From the NCBI GenBank assembly GCA_965198855.1, contig CBDAPZ010000001.1, forward strand, positions 2,294,001-2,358,000: 64,000 nucleotides of DNA, written 5' to 3'. Under the pieces are notes generated by a model. That model was not told the DNA's origin and searched no databases. It worked only from the letters and a program-made list of their open reading frames with translations. Shown here in pieces: positions 8,208 through 16,301 of the stretch; positions within the stretch are counted from its first letter, which is position 1; every line of letters starts with the position of its first letter. Both the position numbers and the translations under genes were made by a program. The stretch is from BOG-908 sp965198855. Lineage in GTDB: Bacteria; Pseudomonadota; Alphaproteobacteria; Acetobacterales; Acetobacteraceae.

Positions 8208-9407
8208 TTACTTCATACCCTCACAAAAAGTCCTGATCCGCGCGCAAGCTTTCGTCAGGCTGTCGGTATCCGTTGCATAGCTGATGCGGAAATGCCCAGG
8301 ATACATGAACGCGCTGCCGTGCACTGTCGCCACGCCCTGCTCGTCCAGCAATGCGACGACGAACGCCTCGTCATCGGTGATCTTCGTGCCGCCGGCCGTG
8401 GTTTTGCCGATGCAGCCGTGCAGGCCGGGAAAGACGTAGAAGGCGCCTTCGGGTTTGTGGCAGGTGAGGCCCTGGGTGGCGTTGAGGGCATTCACGACCA
8501 GGTCACGGCGGTCCTGGTAGACCGCGCGCATGGTCTCGATGGTGTCCTGCGGCCCGTTGAGGGCTTCCACGGCGGCGGCCTGGCCGATGGAGGACGTGTT
8601 CGAGGTCGATTGGCTCTGCAGCTTGTCCATGGCCTTGATGAGCGCGAGCGGCGCGCCGGCAAAACCGATGCGCCACCCCGTCATCGCGTAGGCCTTGCTG
8701 CAGCCGTTCATGGTGACGGTGCGGTCGCGGAGTTTGGGTTCTACTTCGACGATGGTGGCGGGTTTGAAGCCGTCATAGGTGAGTTTTTCGTAGATGTCGT
8801 CGGTGAAGACCCAGACATGGGGGTGGCGCAGCAGCACGTCGGTGATGGGGCGCAAATCTTCGGCGGAATAGGCGGCGCCGGTGGGATTGTTCGGCGAGTT
8901 GAGGAACACCCATTTGGTTTTTGGCGTGATGGCGGCTTCGAGGTCTTCGGCGCGGAGCTTGAAGCCGTGGTTCTGGCCGCAGGGGACGATGACGGGGGTG
9001 CCGTCGGCCAGAGCCACGATATCGGGGTAGCTGACCCAGCACGGGCTGGGGATGATCACTTCGTCACCGACGTCCAGGGTGGCGAGCATGGCGTTGAAGA
9101 TCACCTGCTTGCCGCCCGTCGAGACGATGATCTCCTCCGGTGCGTAGTCGATGCCGCTGTCGCGCTTGAACTTTTGCGCAATCGCGCGGCGCAAGGCGAG
9201 GGTGCCGGCGACGTCGGTGTATTTGGTGTCGCCGTTTTCGATCGCGCGGATGGCAGCCTGCTTGATGTTGTCCGGTGTGTCGAAATCGGGCTCGCCGGCG
9301 GAGAGGCTGATCACGTCGCGACCGGCCGCCTTCAACTGGCGCGCTTTGGTGGCGATGGCGATGGTCTGGCTGGGGCTGATACGGGACAGCCGGTCGGCGA
9401 TGCGCAT
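8208..9407 (-). CDS. aatA: Aspartate (probably aspartate/prephenate) aminotransferase
   Basis: About 399 residues in the fold-type I aminotransferase family. Seen motifs are SLSAGEPDFDTP, NSPNNPTGAAYS (Asn), FTDDIYEKLTYDG (Asp and Tyr), NGCSKAYAMTGWRIGFAG (PLP-Lys) and a C-terminal GHFRISYAT (Arg). This is the usual alphaproteobacterial 1beta-type enzyme, which makes aspartate from oxaloacetate and in many species also aminates prephenate. The ATG at 9407 gives a family-like N-terminus (MRIADRLSRISPSQT); a TTG at 9416 is possible. It is the better conserved of the two paralogues here, so it is the more likely housekeeping gene. A family 2 hairpin follows its stop. Confidence 0.9.
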   Translation of the reverse strand: MRIADRLSRISPSQTIAIATKARQLKAAGRDVISLSAGEPDFDTPDNIKQAAIRAIENGDTKYTDVAGTLALRRAIAQKFKRDSGIDYAPEEIIVSTGGKQVIFNAMLATLDVGDEVIIPSPCWVSYPDIVALADGTPVIVPCGQNHGFKLRAEDLEAAITPKTKWVFLNSPNNPTGAAYSAEDLRPITDVLLRHPHVWVFTDDIYEKLTYDGFKPATIVEVEPKLRDRTVTMNGCSKAYAMTGWRIGFAGAPLALIKAMDKLQSQSTSNTSSIGQAAAVEALNGPQDTIETMRAVYQDRRDLVVNALNATQGLTCHKPEGAFYVFPGLHGCIGKTTAGGTKITDDEAFVVALLDEQGVATVHGSAFMYPGHFRISYATDTDSLTKACARIRTFCEGMK

Positions 9408-9500
9408 TTTGGACAAAACCCTGGTCGTGAGGCGGGCTGGACCCTAGGCCCCTCGGCCAGACGGGGCAATGCGGCGAACGCAGCGCCGTTCATCTCGCAT

Positions 9501-9538
9501 GTGAAGGCAAGGTGGCTGTCTTGCCGCCCTGCCTTCAC
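9501..9538. other. Long stem-loop (16-bp arms)
   Basis: The arms GTGAAGGCAAGGTGGC and GCCGCCCTGCCTTCAC pair with one mismatch and one wobble around a TGTCTT loop. It lies between the minus-strand Gly-rich gene (stop at 9553) and the aatA-like start. No U-tract follows. It could be a terminator for the Gly-rich gene or an mRNA-stability element in the aatA leader. Confidence 0.55.
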
Positions 9539-9552
9539 GTCACTTCAGCAGA

Positions 9553-10002
9553 TTAATGGCCTGGGGGCGCCATGCTAGGACTGGTGCCCATGCCGTTTGC
9601 ACCGCCAGTGCCCGTCGCGGTGCCGGCCGGGGACTGGACAGCACCAGGTGTGCCTACTGCTGGCACGCCTGTGCCGGACGGACTTGCCGCGCCGCCGCCG
9701 GACATGCCTGTACCTGTGTTGCCGCCACCCATGCCGTTGCCCATTCCGGTGCCCGGCGACATGGTGCCGCCGCCACCGCTGCTGCCAGGATTGCCGCTGC
9801 CGGCACCCATGCTACCGCTCATGCCGCCCGTGCTGCCGGCCCCTGCGCCGCCGGTGCTACCGCCTGCAGCCCCACCTGCGCCGGCGCCGCCCGCTCCAGC
9901 ACCGCCCGCTCCAGCACCGCCAGCCGCCTGTGCGAAGGCTGCACCGCCTGTGCCGATGACGAGGCACGAGGCGAGCGTGAGATTCCGGATCTGTGTCCAC
10001 AT
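9553..10002 (-). CDS. Gly/Ala/Ser-rich exported low-complexity protein
   Basis: The 149-residue product starts at ATG 10002, with GGAGG 8 bases upstream. A classical signal peptide (IRNLTLASCLVIGTGGAAFA, then QAA) should be cleaved. The rest is a low-complexity chain of GGAGAGGAGA, GTGMGNGMGGG and similar repeats, ending GTSPSMAPPGH. There is no folded domain and no recognisable family. Sequences like this occur as small secreted proteins in Acetobacteraceae, but function is unknown. The upstream 301-bp gap is shared with the divergent flagellar operon. Confidence 0.7.
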   Translation of the reverse strand: MWTQIRNLTLASCLVIGTGGAAFAQAAGGAGAGGAGAGGAGAGGAAGGSTGGAGAGSTGGMSGSMGAGSGNPGSSGGGGTMSPGTGMGNGMGGGNTGTGMSGGGAASPSGTGVPAVGTPGAVQSPAGTATGTGGANGMGTSPSMAPPGH

Positions 10003-10126
10003 GATGTGTTCCTCCAGTGATATTTGGCGGGCCGTCCAAGCTGTCGCCGCCGCCCGCAGCCAACGAACGCCTGCTGTCCTGAAGGTTTCCCGGAGCGGGG
10101 CGCGCTGTCGGATGAAGAGAACGTGT

Positions 10127-10193
10127 GGCAGTTTCTGCATGAGTGCCGAGGCCCGATCGGCACATGCGGCAGTTTTCGCTCGGCATTTTCTGC
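10127..10193. promoter_or_regulatory. Three GGCA(G/T)TTTYxGC direct repeats upstream of flgF
   Basis: The 301-bp gap between the Gly-rich gene and flgF has no gene. It holds three similar 12-mers: GGCAGTTTCTGC (10127-10138), GGCAGTTTTCGC (10168-10179) and GGCATTTTCTGC (10182-10193), 111-177 bp before the flgF ATG. They could be binding sites for a flagellar regulator. I could not fit a sigma-54 -24/-12 promoter, because the spacing is two bases short. The regulatory role is an inference from repetition and position. Confidence 0.35.
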
Positions 10194-10303
10194 CGTCTGC
10201 AGCTGGGAAAGGCCCGATCTGCTGCTCCGCGGGGCTGGCACACCGCTTGCGCTGTTAGCTCTGCACGAGAGCACACGGACAGCGCAGCAAAGGTGGCGGC
10301 TTC

Positions 10304-11047
10304 ATGGACAACACGATCAACATCGCGCTTTCGCGGCTTTCGGTTCAACAGCGCGCCATGGACATGATTGCGGGCAATCTGGCCAATACCAGCACGCCGG
10401 GGTTCCGCGCCGAGCGCATGGTGTTCGCCGATTGGCTGACCAGCCAAACCAGCGGCGCGGTTCCGGCCGGCGACCGCAAGCTGGCTTTTACGCAGGTGCG
10501 CGCGACGTATCGGGACCAGAGCGAAGGCAGCATCTCGCCGACCAACAACCCGCTTGATCTTGCGCTGAGCGGTAATGGATTTTTCACTGTGCAGACCGCT
10601 AATGGCGTAAGGCTGACGCGGGCCGGGCGGTTCAGCCTGCAAGGCGATGGCACCATCACCGATGAGAGCGGCAACCCGCTGCTGGACACCAATGGCCAGC
10701 CGATGAAGATTTCGCCGGCGGACACGCAGCTGACGGTGAAAGGCGACGGATCGCTCAGCAGCGAGAACGGGCCGCTTGGGCAGATCGCAGTGGTGACGCC
10801 GAACGATCCGTATCGCATCACCGCCGAAGGCGGGCGGCTGTTCCGGGCGGACGTGCCGACAACGCCGGTGACGACACCGAAAGTGATCCAGGGCGCGCTG
10901 GAGGAAAGCAACGTGCAGCCGATCACCGAAGTGACGCGCATGATCACGACCGAACGCGATTTCCAGTTCGTGGCGCAATTCGTCGAAGCCGAAGGCCAAC
11001 GCAAGCAGACGGCGATCGACAAGATGACGGCGCCCCCCACCAGCTGA
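10304..11047 (+). CDS. flgF: Flagellar basal-body (proximal) rod protein FlgF
   Basis: The 247-residue protein begins with the rod/hook N-terminal helix (NIALSRLSVQQRAMDMIAGNLANTSTPGF), contains the SGNGFFTVQT core motif, and ends with the C-terminal rod helix (VTRMITTERDFQFVAQFVE). The NLANTSTPGF and GALEESNVQPITE signatures place it in the FlgE/F/G family, and its length and position before flgG identify FlgF. FlgF forms part of the proximal rod in the periplasm and is exported by the flagellar type III system. AGGTGG precedes the ATG. It is the first gene of flgF-flgG-flgA-flgH, an order common in Alphaproteobacteria. Confidence 0.95.
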   Translation: MDNTINIALSRLSVQQRAMDMIAGNLANTSTPGFRAERMVFADWLTSQTSGAVPAGDRKLAFTQVRATYRDQSEGSISPTNNPLDLALSGNGFFTVQTANGVRLTRAGRFSLQGDGTITDESGNPLLDTNGQPMKISPADTQLTVKGDGSLSSENGPLGQIAVVTPNDPYRITAEGGRLFRADVPTTPVTTPKVIQGALEESNVQPITEVTRMITTERDFQFVAQFVEAEGQRKQTAIDKMTAPPTS

Positions 11048-11096
11048 TGCCTTCCAGCCCCATTCTTACGACGATTGAACTTCTAGGAACATCTTG

Positions 11097-11885
11097 ATGC
11101 GCGCTTTGGATATTGCGGCGACGGGCATGCAGGCCCAGCAGACCAATGTGGAGGTGATTTCCAACAACATTGCCAATATGAGCACCACGGGGTTCAAGCG
11201 CCGGCGTGCGGAGTTTCAGGACCTGCTCTATCAGAACATGCGCAGCGTGGGATCGAACAGTTCGGATAACGGCAACGTGGTGCCGTCGGGCGCGCAGATC
11301 GGGCTCGGCGTCAAGACTGCGGCGATCTACCGGATCACCGAGCAGGGCTCCATTACACAGACCGGCAACAGTCTGGACATTGCCATACAGGGTAACGGCT
11401 ATTTCCAGATCACCCTGCCATCCGGCGATACTGCCTATACGCGTGACGGCACCTTCGCGCTTTCGCCGAACGGGGTGATCGTGACGGCGGATGGCTATCC
11501 GGTCTCGCCCGGGATCACCGTGCCACCGAATGCGGTGAGTGTCACGGTGAATACCGCGGGCCAGGTGCAGGCGCAGATCAGCGGGCAGACTGTGCCTTCG
11601 ACATTGGGGCAGCTGGAACTGGCTGCGTTCCCGAACGAAGCGGGGCTGGATGCGCAAGGCAGCAACTATTTCCTGCAGAGCGGCGCATCGGGCAATGCGA
11701 TCACCGGCGTGCCGGGATCGCCGGGCTTCGGCGGCATCATGCAGGGTTACGTAGAAAGTTCGAACGTGAACGTGGTGACCGAGATCACCAATCTGATCAC
11801 CGCGCAGCGTTCCTACGAGATGAACAGCAAGGTGATCACGACGACCGACGAGATGCTGCAGACGCTGACGAATTTGCATTCCTGA
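11097..11885 (+). CDS. flgG: Flagellar distal rod protein FlgG
   Basis: The 262-residue protein starts MRALDIAATGMQAQQTNVEV and contains the N-terminal motif SNNIANMSTTGFKR, the central QGNGYFQITLP, and the C-terminal helix EITNLITAQRSYEMNSKV. Length matches the FlgG norm of about 260. FlgG builds the distal rod that joins the basal body to the hook. ATG 11097 is chosen over an in-frame TTG three bases earlier because it gives the canonical N-terminus; AGGA lies upstream. The gap to flgF is 49 bp with no visible promoter, so the two are probably cotranscribed. Confidence 0.96.
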   Translation: MRALDIAATGMQAQQTNVEVISNNIANMSTTGFKRRRAEFQDLLYQNMRSVGSNSSDNGNVVPSGAQIGLGVKTAAIYRITEQGSITQTGNSLDIAIQGNGYFQITLPSGDTAYTRDGTFALSPNGVIVTADGYPVSPGITVPPNAVSVTVNTAGQVQAQISGQTVPSTLGQLELAAFPNEAGLDAQGSNYFLQSGASGNAITGVPGSPGFGGIMQGYVESSNVNVVTEITNLITAQRSYEMNSKVITTTDEMLQTLTNLHS

Positions 11886-11902
11886 CACAAGGATACTTGC
11901 CC

Positions 11903-12853
11903 ATGCGTTCGGTTTCATTGGCGGCATCGATGCTTGTTCTCGCGTTGCCCGTGCTGGCGCAGGCGGCGATGCTGAAGCCGTTCTCGCAGATTACCGGCGG
12001 CACGGTGCGGCTGGGCGATTTGTTCGATCATCTTGGCGGCACGCCGGATCGGGTGCTGGGACCGGCGCCAGTGCCCGGGGCGAGGATCGTTGTCGGCTCG
12101 CCTCAGCTTGCGGCGATCGCGCGGGATTTCAACGTGGATTGGCGGCCGACGAGCGGAGCCGAGCAAAGCGTGATCGAGCGTCGCGGCGATATTCTGCCGA
12201 AAGCGGTGATCGATGCGGCGTTGCGCATTGCGCTGATTGCGGCGGGTGCGCCGGAAGAAGCAGAAATTGCGATGCCGGATACGCAGCCGATCACGATTCC
12301 GGCGGGAACCATGCCTGTGCCGCAGATTTCGCAGTGTGCCTATGATATTGCGGGCAGCCATTTCACCGCGTTGATCTCGGTGGCGGCGCCCGACATGCCG
12401 GCGGTGCAGATGCGCGTCTCGGGCAACGTGATCGTGCTCACCAGTGCGGCGGTGCCGACGCATCGGCTGCTGCGCGGCGGTGAGATCACCGCACGCGACA
12501 TCGAGCCGAAACGCGTGCGCGCGAGTTTGCTGCGCGGCAATGCAGCGATCATTCCAGCCGTGGCAATAGGTATGGTTTTAAGACATGACGTGGCGGCGGG
12601 CCAACCTTTGACGGCGCTGGATATCGAGCGGCCGGATCTCGTCTTGCGAGGCAGCCTGGTGCATATGAGTTTGGTCACCGAAGGCATCCTGCTTGGCGCA
12701 CAAGGCATCGCTCATGATTCTGGTGCGCGGGGCGATAGGATCCATGTGGAAAATCCGAACTCGCACGCGATCGTGGAAGCGGAAGTGACGGGCCCCGGGG
12801 AGGTAAGCGTGGCGCCACGGGGTGGCCCGGTAAGCTTGGTATCGGCACAATGA
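11903..12853 (+). CDS. flgA: Flagellar P-ring assembly chaperone FlgA
   Basis: This is a secreted periplasmic protein of 316 residues. A signal peptide (VSLAASMLVLALPVLAQAA) is followed by a SAF-like beta-clip region with LLRGGEITARDIEPKRV and GMVLRHDVAAGQPLT, the FlgA C-terminal signature. FlgA helps FlgI polymerise into the P ring; flgI is not in this window. It is longer than E. coli FlgA, as in other Alphaproteobacteria. AAGGA lies 10 bases before ATG 11903. Its TGA overlaps the flgH ATG (ATGA), showing translational coupling of the P- and L-ring functions. Confidence 0.93.
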   Translation: MRSVSLAASMLVLALPVLAQAAMLKPFSQITGGTVRLGDLFDHLGGTPDRVLGPAPVPGARIVVGSPQLAAIARDFNVDWRPTSGAEQSVIERRGDILPKAVIDAALRIALIAAGAPEEAEIAMPDTQPITIPAGTMPVPQISQCAYDIAGSHFTALISVAAPDMPAVQMRVSGNVIVLTSAAVPTHRLLRGGEITARDIEPKRVRASLLRGNAAIIPAVAIGMVLRHDVAAGQPLTALDIERPDLVLRGSLVHMSLVTEGILLGAQGIAHDSGARGDRIHVENPNSHAIVEAEVTGPGEVSVAPRGGPVSLVSAQ

Positions 12854-13581
12854 GGGGGGTTGTCCTGCTCTCCCTGCTGGCTCTGTCAGGGTGCAATACG
12901 TTCCAGAAGCTTTCCGAGATCGGCCGTCCGCCGGCGATGACGCCGAGCCAGGATCCCACGCGTGAGCCTGGCTGGCGTCCGGTGACCATGCCGATGCCGC
13001 GTGCGGAAATCACGCCGAGCGAGCCTGCAAGTTTGTGGCGCAATGGCAGCCGCGCCTTCTTCAAGGATCAACGTGCGGCGCAGGTGGGTGACATCGTGAC
13101 CATATTGGTCAACACCACCGATGCGGCCGATGTGGAGAATGCGAGCGTGGAGTCGCGCACGGGCTCGGAGACCATGGGTCTGCCGAATTTGTTCGGTTTG
13201 GAATCGGCTCTGCCGCGCATTCTCGGCAAGGCGGTAAGCGCCAGCACGCTGGTGAATGCGAGCAGCGGCAACACGTCGAATGGGACCGGGACCATCAAGC
13301 GCAACGAGACGGTGACGTTGCGGCTGGCGGGCGTGGTGACGCAGGTTCTGCCGAACGGCAATCTTGTTGTCGCGGCAAGGCAGGAAATGCGGGTAAATAG
13401 CGAGCTGCGCGAGTTACAGGTGAGTGGGGTGATCCGGCCGCAGGATATCGCGAGCGACAATACGGTGCCGCATGACCGGATGGCGGAGGCACGAATTTCG
13501 TATGGTGGGCGTGGGCAGCTTACGGATATTCAAACGCCCCGCTATGGGCAGCAGGCTTTGGATGTATTGTTGCCGTTCTGA
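12850..13581 (+). CDS. flgH: Flagellar L-ring lipoprotein FlgH
   Basis: The 243-residue lipoprotein has a short signal peptide ending in the lipobox LSGC (residues about 12-15). Characteristic FlgH segments are SLWRNGSRAFFKDQRAAQVGDIVTI, LPNGNLVVAARQEMRVN, VSGVIRPQDIASDN and a final ISYGGRGQLTDIQTPRYGQQ. The outer-membrane L ring acts as a bushing for the rod. It is the last gene of the operon: a family 1 paired hairpin element follows the TGA at once. Only four flagellar genes are present here, so the rest of the regulon lies elsewhere. Confidence 0.96.
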   Translation: MRGVVLLSLLALSGCNTFQKLSEIGRPPAMTPSQDPTREPGWRPVTMPMPRAEITPSEPASLWRNGSRAFFKDQRAAQVGDIVTILVNTTDAADVENASVESRTGSETMGLPNLFGLESALPRILGKAVSASTLVNASSGNTSNGTGTIKRNETVTLRLAGVVTQVLPNGNLVVAARQEMRVNSELRELQVSGVIRPQDIASDNTVPHDRMAEARISYGGRGQLTDIQTPRYGQQALDVLLPF

Positions 13582-13704
13582 CGGCCTTCTTTTCTGAAGA
13601 AAAGAAGCAAAAGACTTTTACGTCGCTGTCGCGTAACTCTCCGACAGCGCACGCTATGTAATAAAAGTTTTTTGGCTCTTTTTTTCGAAAAAAACTGCTT
13701 CCTT
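13582..13704. repeat. Family 1 AT-rich hairpin element, head-to-head pair (locus 2)
   Basis: It fills the whole gap between flgH (plus) and the lipoprotein gene (minus). The left unit carries CTTCTTTTCTGAAGAAAAGAAG then CAAAAGACTTTTACG. The right unit is its inverted counterpart and ends in CTTCCTTA, where TTA is the complement of the lipoprotein's stop. The centre has CGTCGCTGTCGCG facing CGACAGCG. Placement between convergent stops fits a bidirectional terminator. Confidence 0.88.
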
Positions 13705-14584
13705 ACACTTTCGGCTGCTTCTTCCGCCCCGAAAAGTTCGTGATCACTTCATGCACCCCACCCGCCGCCTCGTCCGTCACCGCGGCTGCGATGTCGCCCC
13801 AGTAATGGTCCAGCGTGCCCTTCGCCACATCGTGCCCCTGCGCCACGTCGCCGGCGATGTGGCCGGCGCGGTCGCTGACGATCCAATGGATCTCGACCTG
13901 TTGCTGGCCGCCCGGCTCGTCAGTCATCTTTACTGTCGCATGCAAAAGGAAATCCGAATGGTCGGCCTTGTCCACCATCTGGTCGCCGGTGTCGGGCAGG
14001 CGGATGCGCATGCCGCGTGCGAGGGAGGAATTGCCGTCGCCTGGTGCGCCCGTCACGCCGGAAAAATAGATTTTTGCAGGCCGGTTATAGAGGCTGTTCG
14101 GATCGCTCTGCTTGAGCGTGGCGTCGACCGAGCGCAGCAGGTCCACGATCTGCGGAGCGGCCTGCGAGGCGCTCTGCTGGAATGCCGGCAGGGACGCCTC
14201 AGCCCAGAGCGCGGCGGCGACCGGAGTGCCATAGACGTCGCCTTTGGTGCCGCCTTTCGGATCATACAAGGTGTAACGCGGAGTCACGTGATCGCCTTGC
14301 AGGCTCGCGGAGAGATGCAGTTGCCATTCGCCCTTGTGCGGCGGCATGGCGAAGGCGGGAATTTCGTCGGCCACCAGCGCGTCGGTCACCGCATGCGCCC
14401 AGATTTGCGCATCCTGCGCCGGCAATAAGCCGTCGGTGGGAACCGGCACGAGCAGGCGCGGCGGCGGGGGAACAGATAACGCCAAGGCATTGCGGCCCGG
14501 ATTACCGGCGAAAGGGCGCGGGAGATCGCCGCAGGCGGATAGGAGAAGAAGCAGAGAAAGGCCGAGAGCCCCCGGGCATTTCAT
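13703..14584 (-). CDS. Predicted outer-membrane or periplasmic lipoprotein, function unknown
   Basis: The 293-residue protein has a signal peptide with lipobox LSACGD (Cys at about 18) followed by a Pro-rich linker (VPPPPRLLVPVPTDG). The mature part is mixed alpha/beta without a family motif I recognise: QLHLSASLQGDHVTPRYTLYD, KIYFSGVTGAPGDGN and QVEIHWIVSDRAGHIAGDV are its best-formed segments. Its ATG overlaps the stop of pgeF (ATGA), making it the last gene of the hldD-lgt-midA-pgeF operon. An envelope function is therefore plausible. The gene ends inside a family 1 element that supplies its TAA. Confidence 0.8.
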   Translation of the reverse strand: MKCPGALGLSLLLLLSACGDLPRPFAGNPGRNALALSVPPPPRLLVPVPTDGLLPAQDAQIWAHAVTDALVADEIPAFAMPPHKGEWQLHLSASLQGDHVTPRYTLYDPKGGTKGDVYGTPVAAALWAEASLPAFQQSASQAAPQIVDLLRSVDATLKQSDPNSLYNRPAKIYFSGVTGAPGDGNSSLARGMRIRLPDTGDQMVDKADHSDFLLHATVKMTDEPGGQQQVEIHWIVSDRAGHIAGDVAQGHDVAKGTLDHYWGDIAAAVTDEAAGGVHEVITNFSGRKKQPKV

Positions 14585-15336
14585 ACGACCACCGTCGATA
14601 TCTGGTGGCCGATCGGGCCGCTGGAAATCAGGGTGCGGCGGCGGTGGCTGAAAAAACTTGCTTCATCGGCGAAGGTGTCCACGCCGAGCGCTTGCGCCTG
14701 CACGCCATATCCGTCGAGCCTTGCGACACAATAGCCAGCGAGATCGAAATGCCAGTGGTCCGGCCGGCCATCGACAAAGAAGCGTGGCGCATCCGGCAGA
14801 CTTCCCAACACCGCATCGCGCAGATCGGCCGCCACTTCGTAACTCTGCTGCGCGATGCAAGGACCGACCACAGCGACCACGCGTGCGCGGTCCGCGCCGA
14901 GTGCGACCATCGCATCCACGCTGGCCTCCAGCACACCGCCGCACGCGCCGCGCCAACCCGCATGTGCGGCTGCCACCACGCCGGCCATCGGATCGGCGAA
15001 CAGGACCGGGGCACAATCCGCAGTGATCACGCCAAGCGCCACACCAGGGGTGCGTGTGACCATCGCATCAGCCTTCGGCCCCTCCCCTACTGCCCAGGGC
15101 TGCTCAACGACAGCAACCTCACGGCCATGCACCTGCCACACGCCCACCAGATGCGTTGGTAAAACCTTCATGGCGGCGGCGACCAGGCCACGGTTCTGCG
15201 CCACGTTCTCCCGCGAATCGGCCGAGGACAGGCTGCAGTTCAGGCTCGCGAACGGCCCCTCCGATACCCCGCCACGACGGGTGAAAAACCCGTGCCGCAC
15301 CGGAAATCCGGGCGCCGTCAAGAACTCTGCACTCAA
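14581..15336 (-). CDS. pgeF: Peptidoglycan editing factor PgeF (laccase-domain, YfiH family)
   Basis: The 251-residue protein contains the family's metal/purine-site motifs: RHGFFTRRGGVS, VWQVHGREV, ITADCAPVLFAD (Cys), AAAHAGWRGACGG (His) and a terminal FFSHRRR. PgeF removes wrongly incorporated L-Ser-containing precursors from peptidoglycan, and homologues also act on purine nucleosides. The TTG at 15336 is chosen because it overlaps the TGA of the upstream methyltransferase (TTGA), as at other junctions here; a second TTG at 15318 is possible. A longer reading toward 15756 is an antisense shadow of the methyltransferase. Confidence 0.9.
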   Translation of the reverse strand: MSAEFLTAPGFPVRHGFFTRRGGVSEGPFASLNCSLSSADSRENVAQNRGLVAAAMKVLPTHLVGVWQVHGREVAVVEQPWAVGEGPKADAMVTRTPGVALGVITADCAPVLFADPMAGVVAAAHAGWRGACGGVLEASVDAMVALGADRARVVAVVGPCIAQQSYEVAADLRDAVLGSLPDAPRFFVDGRPDHWHFDLAGYCVARLDGYGVQAQALGVDTFADEASFFSHRRRTLISSGPIGHQISTVVV

Positions 15337-16301
15337 ATCTCGAACCCCGCAGGCATTGGCGCACCCGGAGAGGTGACGCACATCGCCTTGAACAAAACCC
15401 CCATACGCGACGGCGACGCAAGCCGCGATGCGGCATCGCGCAACACCGCCGCCCGCCCCGGATTGGCCTGCGCCAGCTTCTCCGTGCGCGCCCACACGCC
15501 GAGCCGCCCCAGAAAAGCCCCCTGCGCCACCGGCCCCCAGTCGCTGGCGCCGGCTTTTCGCGCCACCTCCGCCAAGGCCGCGAAATCCACATGCGCGGTG
15601 AGGTCGGACTCTCCCGGAGAGGCCAGCGGGTCGGCCGGCTTGCCGCCGCGCAACGCCTGGAAACTCTCGCCCGCACGGCTTTCGAACATCCCGTAATCCA
15701 GGATCAGCGCCGCCCCGCCATCCGCGACCAAACGCGCGGCCAGGACCGACATCCACGCCTGGCAGGCCTCGGACACCTCGATGACGCCACCTTCCGGTGC
15801 GCTACGGTCCGGCCCCTCGCCGGCAACCTCCACGAAGCGGCCATCGACCACATACCGCTCTGTCCAGCCATTCGCGCGGCGCACGAACTGGCGGATCGGC
15901 AATGCATCCAGGAACTCGTTGGCGAGCAGGATCATCGGGCCTGGTGGCAGACCGGCCAGATCATCATGCCAATGCGCAGCCGGCACACGCCGTGCCTGCT
16001 CGCCGCGCAGCCGTTCGGATGCCTCGATGAAATGCACCTGAACGGCAAGGGCAAAATCCGGGGCGACGCGTGAGACGAGCCGCAGCACATCCTGCATCAG
16101 CGTGCCACGCCCGGGCCCCGCCTCCACCAGCAGAACATCCGCCGGTGCGCCCATCTGCTGCCAGGCCACACAGGCCCAGGCGCCCAGCACCTCGCCGAAA
16201 ACCTGGGCGATTTCCGGGGATGTGGTGAAATCGGCGAAGGGATCGTGGTTGGCGTAATACAGCGCGTTTGCCTGCGCCATGAAGCTGTCGAGCCTAAGCA
16301 A
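15333..16301 (-). CDS. MidA/NDUFAF7-like class I SAM-dependent methyltransferase
   Basis: About 322 residues. The N-terminus (LRLDSFMAQANALYYANHDPF, DFTTSPEIAQVFGE) and VLLVEAGPGRGTLMQDVLR (SAM-binding Gly loop) are typical of the DUF185/MidA family. Further matches are LLANEFLDALPIRQFV and ALILDYG. In mitochondria NDUFAF7 methylates an arginine of complex I; the bacterial role is less clear. It is shorter than many homologues because the N-terminal lid is reduced. A TTG at 16301 inside the end of lgt fits the family N-terminus; ATG 16280 or 16343 are alternatives. It overlaps both neighbours, so it is translated within the envelope operon. Confidence 0.85.
   Translation of the reverse strand: MLRLDSFMAQANALYYANHDPFADFTTSPEIAQVFGEVLGAWACVAWQQMGAPADVLLVEAGPGRGTLMQDVLRLVSRVAPDFALAVQVHFIEASERLRGEQARRVPAAHWHDDLAGLPPGPMILLANEFLDALPIRQFVRRANGWTERYVVDGRFVEVAGEGPDRSAPEGGVIEVSEACQAWMSVLAARLVADGGAALILDYGMFESRAGESFQALRGGKPADPLASPGESDLTAHVDFAALAEVARKAGASDWGPVAQGAFLGRLGVWARTEKLAQANPGRAAVLRDAASRLASPSRMGVLFKAMCVTSPGAPMPAGFEI

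Noticed and set aside
10120..10200. Possible sigma-54 promoter upstream of flgF (TGGCAGTTTCTGCA)
   Set aside because: The GG and GC elements are 8 bases apart rather than the required 10.
14581..15756. 391-codon reading of pgeF with a long N-terminal extension
   Set aside because: The first 140 residues are Gly/Arg-rich antisense-like sequence overlapping the methyltransferase gene. The PgeF domain begins near 15336.
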